NCBI GenBank assembly: GCA_032622095.1
Contig: CP136062.1
Span: 131,585,282-131,649,281 of the forward strand
Direction: 5' to 3'
DNA from: Siphonodentalium dalli
Lineage: Eukaryota; Mollusca; Scaphopoda; Gadilida; Siphonodentaliidae
Length of the DNA: 64,000 bases
Shown here: piece by piece, positions 33,766 through 46,900 of the stretch
Layout of the letters: the number at the start of each line of letters is the position of its first letter
Position numbering within the stretch: position 1 is the stretch's first letter
The notes under the pieces: model-generated
What the model saw: the letters and a program-made list of their open reading frames with translations, nothing else
What the model was told of the DNA's origin: nothing
Databases searched by the model: none
Program-made: the position numbers and the translations under genes

Positions 33766-34537
33766 ACTATCTAGCCTACCCATAAAATATTAATTGTCAT
33801 AACCTGGAGTATCGCCTAGCATCACAAGAAGAGCATGTGCTAATTTTAACCTTTTTAAATAAGCCTAGTACAGTTACCTCTAACTGTATGTGTGCAACAT
33901 TCAAAGATAATCCATAATGTCATATAATTATCAGCATCCCTTATATCCAAAAAATGGATGTCTCCTCTAGTATGTTTTAATATATTTTTTTTAAAGAATT
34001 TTTGCACAGATTTGGGCCATAGCTATGGTCATATAGCAATAATGTGGTGTCACTGTATGAGGGTTTACTTATTTACTTAAATCGTGTGAAAAACCCTAAA
34101 TATTGTCATATTATCAGCATCCCTGTCCCAAAAATATGTGTTTCATTCTGGGAGCTTTGGTGTCTCACTCCTCGAGCTCTGGTAGTTTTATTAAATCAGC
34201 GTCTCTTGTAGTATGTCCATGTCATAAACTGTAGCGCGAATATGGTGTCACTGAGGACCTGCTTCCCTCATATGGTGCACATGTATACCGGTATATACTC
34301 GAAAATCAAAGTTGCACCAACTAATACAGAAGTCAATGCTATCACGAATTGCCTGAACTAAAACAGAAGGTAATGCTATCGCGAGTCTACCATATCAATA
34401 AAGAACTTAGACTTGCTCCCTACCCATCCAAACTAATGAAAACAAGAGGTGATATGTCAGTAAGAACTATAAGGTTGAGTTATGGATAAACCTATTTATT
34501 CACCAGGGGTGTTTTATATAATAGTTACATATAACCA

Positions 34538-34752
34538 TGAAATGCGCTTAAGATTAGCCAATTGATTGCGCACAGCAAGATTGATTGCGCTTAAGCACAA
34601 ATAATTATGTTTTCAAGAGCAAATTACTATGCTTAAGCGCAATCGACTGCGCTTAAGAGCAATGATAAGTTCAAGTAATTCTGCTTAAGTGTAATTATTT
34701 GTGCTTAAGTGCAATTAATTGCGCTCAAGTGCAATTAATTGCGCTTAATCAC
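34538..34752. repeat. CTTAAG minisatellite block
   Basis: About ten units around GCGCTTAAG or GTGCTTAAG, the last ones (GTGCAATTAATTGCGCTCAA) nearly identical to those ending the previous block. Confidence 0.75.
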
Positions 34753-35952
34753 ACTTCATTACTAAATGGCAATTTGGCCTCCCAGAGGCTAATGCCCGTA
34801 GAAATCATATTGTACCAATGAAAAACCTGGGAACTTTTTGAGGTTTTGATAGGGAACCTTATAAAGCTGAAAAAATAACACGGGAATATATTTCTTTGTT
34901 AATACCTGTCGCTTAACAGTTTATTCATAAGTAGGCGAAAGTGCCAGCTCGAGATGACATTATTTAACAGACTTGACGGGTGAGTTTGCTATGCGCACTT
35001 ACAATCATGGAATTTCCCCCATACTTTGAAGTTGATTATCGAGGAACAATTATAAACAAATAAATATGTTCCCTGCCTTGTTTTTTCAATGTTATAAAGT
35101 TCCCTATCAAAACATAAAAAAGTTCCCAAGTTTTGTACTGATGGAATAAGATCTCTACAGGCGATAAGCAGAGTAAAGATTCATGGCATGATCTAGGGGA
35201 GGGGGTTTCTTCAATTTCAACTAGATAGCTCCAGGCTGTTGACCCAACATTCAACAATAATTTAAACAAGGACTAAATCATGCCAGAAGCTGGGGTTTGT
35301 CCCACAAAAATATTCATGATTGCCAGTTACTCAATTAATAAATTCAATTGCAAGTCTATCACAGCTAGTGACAGTCAATTGTGATATTCAGTTATTAACA
35401 GACTTTTTAATTATATTAAATTTAATTCATTAGTGAAAATTCATACATGTGTTATTGTGTTAAGTACCTTATTAATAAATCATTTAAAATAAGTCTTCTT
35501 AAATATATCTCTTCATGATATTGATGATGTCCCTCCCTCCCATGGCGGACCCCAGACTCCTATTCTGAATACTAATAACAAATAGGTGATTTTTCTGTGT
35601 ACCAGCAGGTACCAGATAAGAAAATATGGATAGTGACAATGGAGTGAAATCTCCTGGAACTGTATGATATATCTCACTGAGAATAATTGTCATTGAGCAT
35701 CAAATTGATTATTTTTTGTCAAAATGACATATTTTGATATAATTCAGTCTCATACTTCTTGATGAGCTGGAGTTATGGACAATACTTCAGCAGCAAAAAT
35801 GTAATTATTTTCATATTTATAACAGTGTGAAATAACCATGGCTTCTATCCTATATTTTTTGTATCCGGTACTCATGATTCACCTCTGTTATTCATGATTT
35901 ATGGCAGGTGCTAGTACATGTATACCATCAGTAGTCAGAGTAATCAAAACTA

Positions 35953-36057
35953 CAGTAATGCCCTAATTAGTCGACTCCAATACCACAGCAGAATTATGGG
36001 TAACTTTTCCGGATTTAGTCGGAAATATGGCTTGTTGCCATTCATCGGAAATCTCTC
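35953..36057. mobile_element. Half copy of family E foldback
   Basis: This is the left arm with a TA flank; it ends at TTCATCGGAAATCTCTC. A full copy follows at 36149. Confidence 0.7.
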
Positions 36058-36148
36058 CCATATAATAATGAAGTGGCAGTGTCTCAGAAACAGAACATTA
36101 ATTTGATTTGGCCTTACTAAACTCAGCAGAACCACCACCATCATAGTA

Positions 36149-36326
36149 CAGTAATGCCCTAAATAATTGACTCCTTAACCACAGCAGAATTATGGGTAAC
36201 TTTTGAGCATTTAGTCGAAAATATGGCTTTCCGATGAATGGCAACAAGCCATATTTCCAACTAAATCCTGAAAAGTTACCCATAATGCTGCTGTGGTTAA
36301 GCAGTCGATTAATTAGGGCATTACTG
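36149..36326. mobile_element. Family E foldback
   Basis: Both ends (CAGTAATGCCC and GGGCATTACTG) and both TA flanks are present; the central loop is shortened. Confidence 0.8.
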
Positions 36327-36414
36327 TATGTGGTTCATTTATGAGACAAAATACCAAACCTGGAGGGTCGGAACTAAAACTAAAACAAAAAATGTCTATT
36401 TGGAATAAAATCAA

Positions 36415-36711
36415 TTAACCCTTTCATTATGGGAGCAGCATTCACCCTTCCATGATTGGAGCATTGGAAATATTGCGAAAAAACCATGTGCTAATGCATT
36501 CTCTTATATATGGTAGTTACCAGTAGGGATCCTAGAATATGTAAGAGAATACATTACATGTACATTGGCCTAACAATATTTACCTTGACCTTGTAAGCCA
36601 GTGCATTCTCTTATATATGTGAGGCTACCTAGTATGGTATCTGCAAATATAAGGGAATGCACTGGCACATGATTCATTGCTCCACCAGCGCAGTTCCCAT
36701 CAAGAAATGGT
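36415..36711. mobile_element. TTAA element, family C, partly decayed
   Basis: It begins TTAACCCTTTCATTATGGGA, carries two palindromes (36486-36560, 36597-36668) and ends near CACCAGCGCAGTTCCCATC; the right TTAA is now TTAT. Confidence 0.65.
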
Positions 36712-37367
36712 TATATTATATATTCGAGTCTCCCAAGTCCTTCCAACTGCATGTTTTGTAGATTTTATTTTCCTGCTTTACAGAAGAAATTTAATCATTT
36801 ACAAATTTCCAGGATTCACTAAAGATGGATTATCTCTTCCTCTAACATGTGTTGTATAGTTTACTGGTTATAAAATTATAAAAATAAGCCGGAGATACCA
36901 TTAAAATACTGGAAATTGATTGTATACTATTATAATACTAATTGATAGAAGTGTTTCCAGGCAAGGGTCTTCGATTCATATTTATTATGTTATACACAGG
37001 AAACTATAAAATAATTGTTACAGAAAGAGATAATTATTAATCCATCTGTTAGAGTAAGGATTTTTCAAGTTGTGTGTTTTCAAGAATGGGAGTGTATCAC
37101 ACTGAGCCAAATTCAATATATGATGGTCAGATATTTCAAAAACTAGAAAAATTTTGTACAGCCTTTTCATTGTTTTAGTAATTTTCTGACTACAATGTAG
37201 ATTGTGTACAAAACATGATTTCTTTATTAGTCTATGATGAAGACAAAACTATTTTTGAACAAATTGTGTGTTAGACTTACAAACTGAAGGGATTTCCAAA
37301 CACCTTGCGATGCTATATTTTTACAATTTAAAGTGTTCTAAGAGGAAAGTTCAAATAATTTTGCACA

Positions 37368-37815
37368 TTTCATGACTGGAGCTTCCTGAAATTTTGCAAA
37401 AACACTATACCAATGCATTCTCTTATATATGCCAGTCTCCCATTGGCAGACTCACATATTTAAGAGAATTCATTGACCTAACAACATTTATCTTGACTAT
37501 GCAAGCCAGTGCATTCTTTTATATATACAAGGTGCCATATGGGAGACCATTATTTATGATTAATCCTTCCATAACTGGAGCTTCATGAATTTTTTTGAAA
37601 ACCTGTGCCAATGCATTCTCTTATATATGCGAGTCTCCCATAGGATGCCTTGCATATATAAGAGAATGCATTAAGCTAACAATACTTGTATTGAACTTCT
37701 AAGCCAGTGCACTCTCTACTGATTGTTTTTTTCTATTTATGCCCCAACATTTGTTAAACAGACAAAAATACAAAAAAATGTCATTTTTGGAAAAGTATCA
37801 TGACTGAAGGATTAA
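37368..37815. mobile_element. Two adjoining family C elements
   Basis: The first (37368-37559) lacks its TTAA tip. The second (37560-37815) has TTAA at both ends next to TCCTTCCATAACTGGAGC and ATCATGACTGAAGGA. Palindromes lie at 37408-37482, 37504-37550 and 37608-37672. Confidence 0.65.
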
Positions 37816-38330
37816 TCTCAGTCATAAGTTAATTTTAATCACCAAAAACACCAAAACAAATGCCATGAGAAAAGCAGGGTATATGGATTTAAATTATTTC
37901 AATTTGCTCTGGAGGGGGGGGGGGGGGTGTTAATATATATTCAGACACGTATGTTACTTTTTTACCTTTGACCATTTCTGCAATTCACCCAGCCCCGCAA
38001 CCAATTTCTTTCCCTCTTTACAACTGTTTTCCCCAAGCATTTTTCAACACCCCTCCTCATCTGTCTGTCTGAATATATATGTGGAGATTCTATGAGGAAA
38101 ACAAATATTTTTTTCCTCACAGAAACCCCACTGTGAAAATATTTCAGTGAATTTTGTGTTAACTAAAGCTATTGTTCTTGTTTAATATTAGTTTTCACCA
38201 CTTTTACATGAAATATTAAAGGGACCAATGCACTCGCAGTGCGGCAGTGGGTAAAATGTGCAAATATATTCGATAAAAACATCACCTATTAGAAGAACAT
38301 GGAGAAATAGATCAACTTTGCTCGATTGGC

Positions 38331-38680
38331 TTAAAGATGGATCATCTCTTCCTAAATTGTTTTCTATAATTTCTAGGGTATAAAATAATAATGATAAGTC
38401 AAGTTGTCAAAGACACCAGTCCAGAAACGCTTCTATCATTTAATATTACAACTGATTGATAATCAGTTGGGACAATCTTTTTTTACTATTTTCCTGCTTG
38501 CTATGCTCCGAACGTTTCCTCAAGCAGTAAAATGTCACAAATTATTTGTAGGTATACTAGTATATATACCAGAAAATTCAAAATAGAATGAACAGTAATT
38601 GATTGAAGCATTTCCGGACATTATTTTATACCCAGGAAAATATATAAAACTTGTAATAAGAATATATAGACCATCTTTAA
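38331..38680. mobile_element. TTAA element, family J
   Basis: The ends are TTAAAGATGGATCATCTC and AGACCATCTTTAA. The subterminal GGGTATAAAATAA and TTATTTTATACCC are inverted copies. It may share its left TTAA with a short TTAAAGGGACCAATGC element starting at 38216. Confidence 0.7.
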
Positions 38681-38892
38681 ACTGTAATCAAAATATGAAA
38701 CAGAGATTATTCCTTAAGAAATAATTTCAAGAGAGGGCACTGATTTTCTAACCTTTCAACTCAATCAACCTATATAATTAGGAGGCACAAGTTTGAAGTC
38801 AGAATCACTGAGTGCATTCTATTTACAACCGAAGGGGTTCAGAAACTTTTTTTTAAAACTCAATATACATGTGATTGGTATATACACATGTA

Positions 38893-39042
38893 CAGTAATG
38901 CTCTAATTAATCGACCTCTTAACCAAAGCAGAATTATGGGTAACTTTTCAGGATTTAGTCGGAAATATATTTCCGACTAAATCCTGAAATGTTACCCATA
39001 ATTCTGCTTTGGTTAAGAGGTCGATTAATTAGAGCATTACTG
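38893..39042. mobile_element. Family E, near-perfect 150 bp palindrome without spacer
   Basis: The arms of 75 bp meet at GTCGGAAATATATTTCCGAC. Only about one mismatch (AACTTTTCAG against AACATTTCAG) was seen. TA flanks both ends. Confidence 0.85.
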
Positions 39043-39508
39043 TATGTACTGATAACCTATTTTAGTATGAAATTTTCTCCAGTCTTCATATATGCTATTA
39101 CCATACGCTTGTGTATATATGCATTTTGTTATGAGAGGCCAAAAGTAACAATTATCGGTGAATCACTCATCCATAGAGAACCAGGTTCATTTTAACTTCA
39201 GACTGTCAGCGAGGTGGCGACGATGTCACAGTGGGGTTGTCTCCCCCCCCCCCATAAATGTTTCCTTCCAAGTGGCCAGTTTCATACCGGTATAATCTGG
39301 ATGAATCGTATCATTTAGTATAAGGTATATTGCAGTCTGATAGATATCCAGACTCGTATTAAAGAAAGAAATGAAACACGGTCTAATTTTATTTAGACTG
39401 GGTCTATTGATATGTTTTTTTTTAAATAACGTGAACTTTGTCACAATTTGGGATTTAAAAAAAAATAAAATGTGTCCAATTGGCGCGTTGTCATCAGATA
39501 ACTTAATA

Positions 39509-39728
39509 CAGTAATGCCCAAAGTAATTAAGTAATTGACCACTTAACCACAGCAGAATTATGGGTAATTTTTCAGGATTTAGTTGGAAATATGGCTTGTT
39601 GCCATTCATCGGAAAGCTCTCGACGAGAGCTTTCCAACGAATAGCAACAAGCCATATTTCCAACTAAATCCTGAATTATTTTCCATAATCCTGGTGTGGT
39701 TAAGGGGTCATTACTTTGGGTATTACTG
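39509..39728. mobile_element. Family E foldback
   Basis: It is a full element with both arms and a CTCTCGACGAGAG centre. The ends are CAGTAATGCCC and GGGTATTACTG, with TA flanks. The 145-codon minus-strand frame here is the foldback read through. Confidence 0.8.
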
Positions 39729-39894
39729 TATGTTCTTTTTCAAAGGATTTTTTTCAAAAGCAACGCATGACAGTTGTGGGAAACGACAAAACATGTGGTG
39801 AGAAATGGCCAAATATATGGTGCGAAACAACCAAACACGTGGGGCAAAGTGTATGAAACAACAATAGTACACATATGGGAGGCAAAATTCACAT

Positions 39895-40265
39895 TTAATT
39901 GCCAATCACGCTTAAGTGTAAATCATTATGCTTAAGCATGAATTTAAGCTTAATTCGCAATGCCTAAGTGTAATTTAGATTTCCATTATACCATACTTAA
40001 GCGTATTACATTATGCTTATGCGTAATTCATTTACGATCACACATAATGCATTCACGCTAAAGTAAAGCGTAATAGAATTGGAAAAACTCCCCTGAAGCT
40101 GAAATTGATGCAGTCAATTACGATGCTAGTAATCTTACCATCCGCCCAGAACATTAAACCTTACTAAGTTAGATACATGTAGGCCTACCATTACATATAA
40201 CGTTGCAAGGCAATACAAACCAATTATGCTTAAGCGTAATGGAGTTACGCTTAAGCGTTTAAATC
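39895..40265. repeat. CTTAAG-type minisatellite block, AT-rich variant
   Basis: Units such as ATGCTTAAGCATGAATTTAA and GCTTAAGCGTAAT repeat irregularly, with an unrelated stretch between 40090 and 40220. Confidence 0.65.
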
Positions 40266-40431
40266 AGCCATTAAATGTTAGATTAATCTCCCATATAGTA
40301 CTTAATATATGCAATGATAATGTTGTTGTTTGAGCCATCCAAAATTATTTTGGAGTATAAATATAAGCAGCAAGCGAAATAATTGAAAAATAATTTATTA
40401 TATATGATAAACAAGCATAATTTTTAAATAT

Positions 40432-40673
40432 TTAACCCTTTGAGTGCCAGGTCGATTTTTGTATCAACCCATATACCCTGTGCCAATGCATTCTCTTATA
40501 TATGCGAGTCGACCATAGGTCGCCTCGCATATATAAGAGAATGCATTGGTCTAAAAAAAAAAAAAATTTACAATTTTTTTTACAATTTTAATAATTTATT
40601 CTTATATTCTTAAACAGACTTATTTTGTAGGTTTAGGGCCGATGAGATCGGCCCCTGGCACTCAAAGGGTTAA
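40432..40673. mobile_element. TTAA element, family A
   Basis: Nearly identical to 19942-20196, with palindrome at 40476-40548. Both TTAA flanks are intact, so it may be a recent insertion. Confidence 0.87.
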
Positions 40674-40704
40674 GCAATAGCTCCTTGTTAGCATTGTTGA
40701 AAAC

Positions 40705-42855
40705 GGTCCTACTAAACAACGAACACAAACGAACACAAACGAACATAAACGAACACAGGTCTAAAAAGCGGAATAGAAGGGTGAAATTTGGTTTGTGTGT
40801 GCGTGTGGGTCCATTATATGTGTATGTGGTGTTATTTCCAACTTTGATGACTTATTTTTCGAGTTATAAGCATTATTTGAATGCAAATCTACTAAACAAC
40901 GAACACAAACGAACATGAGATTAGCCGTATTGCAAAGGTGTTAATAAAGGTGTTAATTAACTACCGCCTTCTCTATGGCTTATATATACTCTGTCTCTTT
41001 GTCACTGAGTTGTTTTGACTTTGTTAATTTGTCTTATTATGACTTCGTTTAACTTTCCTGTCATCACACTGCTCTTTCAGTAGAGCTTCAGGTACTAGAA
41101 TCAAAGTTTGTTTTATATACAATCGAATATTTATATGTTATTTTATCACATGATTACCACTATTTTCCTATGTAATATTCGGGCGTAATAGACACGTGTA
41201 ATATCGTCGCGTGCAATGACGTCACGCTGCTCTTTGGGACAAAGTTCTCTGCCTGTTAATTATTGTTGTTTTCGATAAAATTTAAGCGATTATATGACCA
41301 TGTGATAAAAAGTATCTCAAACTCGTTCTATTTTATACGTAATTTATCAACCTCGTCCACTAAATTCTATTTTGTAAACCTCGGCTCAAATCGAATTTAG
41401 TGAACTCGGTTGATAAATTCCGTATAAAATAGAAACTCATGTGAGATCCTCTATGTATATTTGCATACTATATGCTAACTTTCTGTCGTTTATTGGTGAT
41501 CGTCTTGGTTTTTGATGCCTTCACTCTTTCACTTTAACTTTTTTTTGTCCAGGTTTTTTTGCGAGAGCGGTAGTTTTGGGTATAGTTAATTGTCGTCAGT
41601 TGAAGTTTGGAATTTGGAATTGTCACTAACAAAATTAAGAAGTCTTCGCATTAGTCTGTCTCGTTGTTCGACCGTCATATTTGTTCAAATTTCGTATCTC
41701 ACTTCCAAAGATGATGCAATGCCTGATAATGTAAAATCCCCTCCACTCGAATGTCACGCAGTTATCAGTCACTGTTTCATTTAAATTGTCTGTAAACTCA
41801 GTAAAAAAAATTGTTAATTATATTATTAAAGGCACGGGAGGCCTTAGTTGTCGAAAATATTCATATTTGTTCCAATCACCGTAAACAGAAAAACACTAAA
41901 ACGCATACAGTTTCGTTCATCTTGTAAACAGCATGCTATCGTAAAGACCTACTATATTTTACCTAAGCAAGAGCCTGATTGTGTTACAGAAGACAGCACA
42001 GTATACGTGTTACTGGCTAATCACACACAAATGATATAAACGCTCTTTATTAGTTCCATATCAGGAATTCAGCAACAAATAATGCTCTTTATGTTTACCA
42101 TCATAATATAAACAAACACCAGGAAAGTAACTTTTTATGCTTTTGTTTATACAATGGTCAAACATATGACAATAACATACTGTTTATGCGATATTTCTTA
42201 TTTGAATATGGACAAAGTCTGTCTAAGACTGTCTACATTTTCTTTTTGTGTCGGTTTTTGTCCATTTCTGAATTGTTGAAATTTGTTTTCTAGCATTGAA
42301 AACTTTCGTCTTTAGTCTTTCCATAAATGTAAGGTATCGTCTGTTGTCACAAATATTTGTCAATTATGTCTGTCTGTATTTCGTCATAAATGATTTTGTT
42401 TTCTATTGTTTCCAAGCCGCTCTCGCTATTGAATACTTTCCCATCTTATTGACTCAAATGTTTTGTTAGCTATGCATTAAAACGCCGACCTCTGATGTTT
42501 CCCCGTGTTTTTATTGCCATCAGTGATAAAATTGACAATCATCTTGCAGTAAAAACAAGGAGACAGAGTAAGCCGTTGTTAATTAACACCTGCATGGTAG
42601 CCTCTGCACTGCCGCTAATCTTATGTTCGTTTGTGTTCGTTGTTTAGTAGTTTTGTATTAAAATAATGCTAATAACTAAAAAAATAAGTCATCAAAGTTG
42701 GAAATAACACCACATACACATAGAATGGACCCACGCGTACCCACAAACCAAATTTCACCCTTCTACTCCGCTTTTTGGACCTGTGTTCGTTTATGTTCGT
42801 TTGTGTTCGTTTGTGTTCGTTTGTGTTCGTTTGTGTTCGTTGTTTAGTAGGACCC
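40705..42855. mobile_element. 2.15 kb element with long TIRs and 9 bp target duplication (Mutator-like)
   Basis: The same nine bases GTTGAAAAC lie on both sides (40696-40704 and 42856-42864). The ends GGTCCTACTAAACAACGAAC are inverted copies, and the arms run about 220 bp (CACAAACGAACA repeats, GCGGAATAGAAGGGTGAAAT, TCAAAGTTGGAAATAACACC). Nine-base duplications with long TIRs suggest a Mutator-like element. The largest inner frame is about 64 aa, so it is non-autonomous. Inside is a foldback (41320-41445) around TTTATCAACCTCGTCCACTA. Confidence 0.8.
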
Positions 42856-43369
42856 GTTGAAAACACTCCATACTGTTGTTCCCCTCGCAGAGCAGATAGA
42901 AAACCGTCAATATCACTGACATCAACAACCGACTGAAGTCTGTTCCAGGTAGTTCAATTCCACAGTTGTTTTAACAAATAAGGAGTGTTCGTATTGTGAG
43001 CTGCTGGTACGCAGAAGTTGGAACGATTCTGTGTTGTTACACACCTCCTTCTCCACCGGATTTTGACTGACACAGTCCTAAAATTTTGTTGGCTGTATTT
43101 CCCTTGTGTCTTTCTTCTCGTGTTCTAGATAATCAGGCTTTAGGCAGGGCTGAAACCAACCCCTTGACTATTTTGTGGTATTGAACCAGTCACTGTTCTT
43201 TCCTTCATTCTTCGAGGGGTGGTAGCTTTACCTCAAACAGCATGCCTGTGACTGATCCATCATCTCGTCTGTATTTGTTCTTTTCTGTATTTGTTCTTTA
43301 AGTCAACATGACCGCTTTCGCAGATTGCTGCTTCCAGCAAGGAAGGATACGCACTACGTTGATCATGAC

Positions 43370-43745
43370 TGAACTAGAGTTGCACATACTTCCGAGTGTG
43401 CCTTGATGTGGTATATTTGAAAACAACAGGTATTTATCTGGCAGGTCTGATTGGAACTTGAATAGATGTTAGTGTATTTATTTTTGAATTTTATATTCAA
43501 TATTGATATTTCAAATCTGACAAATTAATATGTAGGTCAAGTGATGTAAATCCAGAAAAAAATTATCAAAAATATATTTATTGCAAAATTTTATAATTTA
43601 CAAAGCGGACCCACCAGATAAATACCTGCTGTTTCTTATAATATAGTACCGCATCAAGTCACACTCAGAAGACTGAGAAGTATGCAGGTATGTGCAACTC
43701 CGTAACTTTCAGAATTTTGCTCCGCAGATTTGCATGGAAATCCAC
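43370..43745. mobile_element. Family G foldback, incomplete
   Basis: GTTGCACATACTTCCGAGTG on the left and CACTCAGAAGACTGAGAAGT then GTGCAACTCCG on the right are inverted. The interior CAAAATTTTATAATTTAC matches 53877-54286. The TTAA tips are missing. Confidence 0.65.
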
Positions 43746-43899
43746 TGACATTCGTGAACTTCCCAAAATCCATGGCGGAAGACACCCCATTCGCTGCTCT
43801 TTCCAATTTTTCGGCATCTTCGCGCTGACAAAAACGTCTTATTTGATCGCATTTTGCCAATTTAAGCTCAATAAATATCGTCTTTTTCTAACGATATCC

Positions 43900-46800
43900 T
43901 GAAACCATGCTTGCTGTCACTCAAAACATAGGAATACCCCCAATCTATTTATAGAAATCAGGGGAGATAAACCATGCATGCAGTTTTCAGAAGCGTTAGG
44001 AACAGGCAGTGAACAGCTGTTTCAACAACAACAACACGGTGGCGATGATTGTTGAGTCCCTTTAACTGACTCGGTGCCTGCTCTGAAATTTTGGATGACA
44101 GCTATCTTGATGATGTCGTACATCCACCGAGTCGAATCCCCAGCATTATTATGTTAATGTCCATTAGTACTATTTCCTTTTTTTAATGCCTGATACATCA
44201 GGTAACATGACTTGCACATTGCATTAGCCAAAACATCTTCACAAAATGCACCCGGCAGCAGCCCCAGAGGCGTTATTTCGCTAAAATCCGATTTGGATTC
44301 TGGATTCAGATTACAGATTTGTCCCCGTACGACTTGGTTCGGCAAAAGAACAGACCACAAATTTCCAGAATCAGTAAACGAACAGACCGTAATCCTAATT
44401 TCGTGGGAATCCGATAGGGATTCGGATTCCGATTACGGACTCAAATGTTCGTAATGTAAACAAACCGAGATTTCGCCACCTCAGAGTTTAAAAACACAAT
44501 AAAACATAAGAATCCGTCTCTTGTGTACAAATTATTGCAGAATATAAACGATCTATATCAAAGAATTTTAAATGCGGAGACAAATTTGTTTTATTGAATG
44601 TAAACTGGGAGAATATTACTGAAATTAGCCAAATAATAACGCTATTGATAGTAACGCTGGGGGAGCACTTCGGTTGATGGCGAAGAAATTGCAATTCATT
44701 GTTGATTGTCACTTTCATATGTCCATTTCATAATTCCATCCTTAAAATACCGCCCGAACGCATGTCGATTTCGAATTCGGCGGATACGTCACCATTGACC
44801 GAGTTCATATGCACCTGCATGGATATGTCTTCTGCTGTGTTCGTTATTATAATGTTTCTTCTTATTCAAGAAATAGTAGGATTATATGGTATCGATGGAT
44901 TATCAGATACACGTATGTACTATCATCTAGTCTTAATGTTATAGCAATTTCATGTTTAACATGTTTTGTTTCGTTAAATGCAGTCGTTTTGCACAATAGT
45001 CTCTGTATAGACAACAGACACATGTTCTAGGGACGTGGCTAGAAGTTTCCTCAAATTTACGACCAACTGCACCCCCCCCCCCCCCCCCCTTGAACCAAAC
45101 ATCAATCTCACAGGTTCGCAGAATTCAATTTGCTCCCCTTGGAAATATCCAATCTGACAAACACTAAGATTGGAAAATTACCAACTTTTACTGGTTGAAA
45201 AAAATCAAACAATGAGAACAATGCCAACCTATATATGGTGTCAAATTAATGTCCAACTAATGTTGTGTCATGCATGAAATTTCCGACTGCTGGAATGTAC
45301 CAAAGTTTAGTTTAGATATATTTATTTCAAATATATGTCAAATTTAGATAACACATGATATATAACACATACATTTGTTTATACATACAAAGGAATTGGG
45401 GGACAAGTACTGACTCACTTAAGGGTACCCCCTCTCCCAAATGTTATTACACTGAAAAAATAAATAATTAGTAATGGCAAAGCAACGTACATGACTACCA
45501 AAACAAGTTGAACATATATAGAGATCACTGGACACCCCCTCTCCCGAGTTAGTCATAATTTTGTATATGTATTTATTTAAAATCGGGTTTGTTTGTTTGT
45601 TTGTTGCGTTTGTTGGCTTGTACGTATCCTTATTTGAAACAGTTAGTCAAAATAATCCTGATTTTCCTCACGTATGAATGACTGCACAGCTTAGCAAATT
45701 GTACCAAAGTTCGGGGTGGGGGTCGAGACACCCAATCAACCCCTGTCGTCACGTCCCTGTTCAACTGACAAGTTCCGTGTGTTCTTCACAACATCTTCGG
45801 AATTTGATTCAGGAGGCCTAGAGCTGTCATGTTTAGATATGCTTGCCATCATCAATAAACACACTTTAACTTGAAAAAAAGATGCGATTAAGTCGGATTG
45901 GCAGCAAATTATGTGCCGTGTATACACACATAGAAGAAAAGCATGACTTTCACAACAAACATGCACTTTATAAATATAAGATACAAATGATACTTGTGTC
46001 AAATACATGAGCCATGTTTGACGCTGGGAGAGAGTTTCGGAGACCACGTGGATTTCAAAATCTGACCTAGAATCCGAAATTAGCTCCGCCCCCCGTAATC
46101 GGCTTTGGATTCTCAATCCGGATTTTAGCGAAATTACGGCTCTGGGGGCAGTAAAAAACAAGAGGCCGATCACGACCGGCAGATGTTTGACCCATACTTT
46201 CAACTTGAAATTAGCAATCTAGAACTATATTATATATACAACTGAATACGTACATGACGCGGACATGATTGGAAAAATATTGTATTCTCTTCAACTGCAT
46301 GGAAGAAGTATAGAAACAGTTAATTTTGATAGCATGTATGTATGGGATTGGTGGGATTAGTTAAAACAAAATAAATTAATCAATCAATAGGGGGAAAAAG
46401 TGTGTCAAAATAATCCAATATAAAATGAGATATATCAGATGAAAGGTATTTCTGTTAAAGTATCAGGAATGTTGAGAATGGTTAATTTTTAATTAACTAC
46501 AAAAACCATGCAAGTGAAAGAGGAGAAACCTGGAGATATAACAGGCAAATTATTAAATGAAAAATATCCCAAAAACATAACATTGATGACCAGGGTTAAT
46601 GATTTCAACTCATACCAGTGTTGGGCACTACTGTAGTAGATTGTTAATCTATGCATGATGCTGTCCATGGTACACTACGATAAGTTGGTGCTAGCCTTAT
46701 CATCACCACATAGCCACTGAACCTACACAGTAGGTTTTAATCGATTTTAATCCATATATCTCTCCAGTGTTTTTTAACTCTAGTGGAAAATTTGTGCCGT

Positions 46801-46900
46801 TCAGCTCACTGTCACCTATCGTGACTTTAATTTGAACTGACCGTTTACATCTTATTGGTTAACTATAACATAATATATTTTAAAACCAGTAGTTTGTGAT
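43900..46900. other. Stretch without a recognised gene
   Basis: No splice-bounded or family-matching frame was found. A 155-codon minus-strand frame (46203-45736) starts in a dispersed motif also present at 18770-18830 and shows no domain. A weak inverted pair links 44260-44325 with 46085-46150 (CGCTAAAATCCGATTTGG-type sequence). Confidence 0.5.
45072..45089 (+). repeat. Poly-C tract
   Basis: A run of 18 C. Other runs of 10-16 C or G are at 37914-37927, 39243-39253, 60427-60439 and 63937-63952. Confidence 0.95.

Noticed and set aside
39226-39663. 145-codon minus-strand frame
   Set aside because: It reads through a family E foldback arm and a poly-C tract; the same peptide fragments occur wherever E is present.
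45736-46203. 155-codon minus-strand frame, the longest in the window
   Set aside because: It starts within a dispersed repeat motif (also at 18.8 kb), includes an inverted-repeat arm, and shows no domain.
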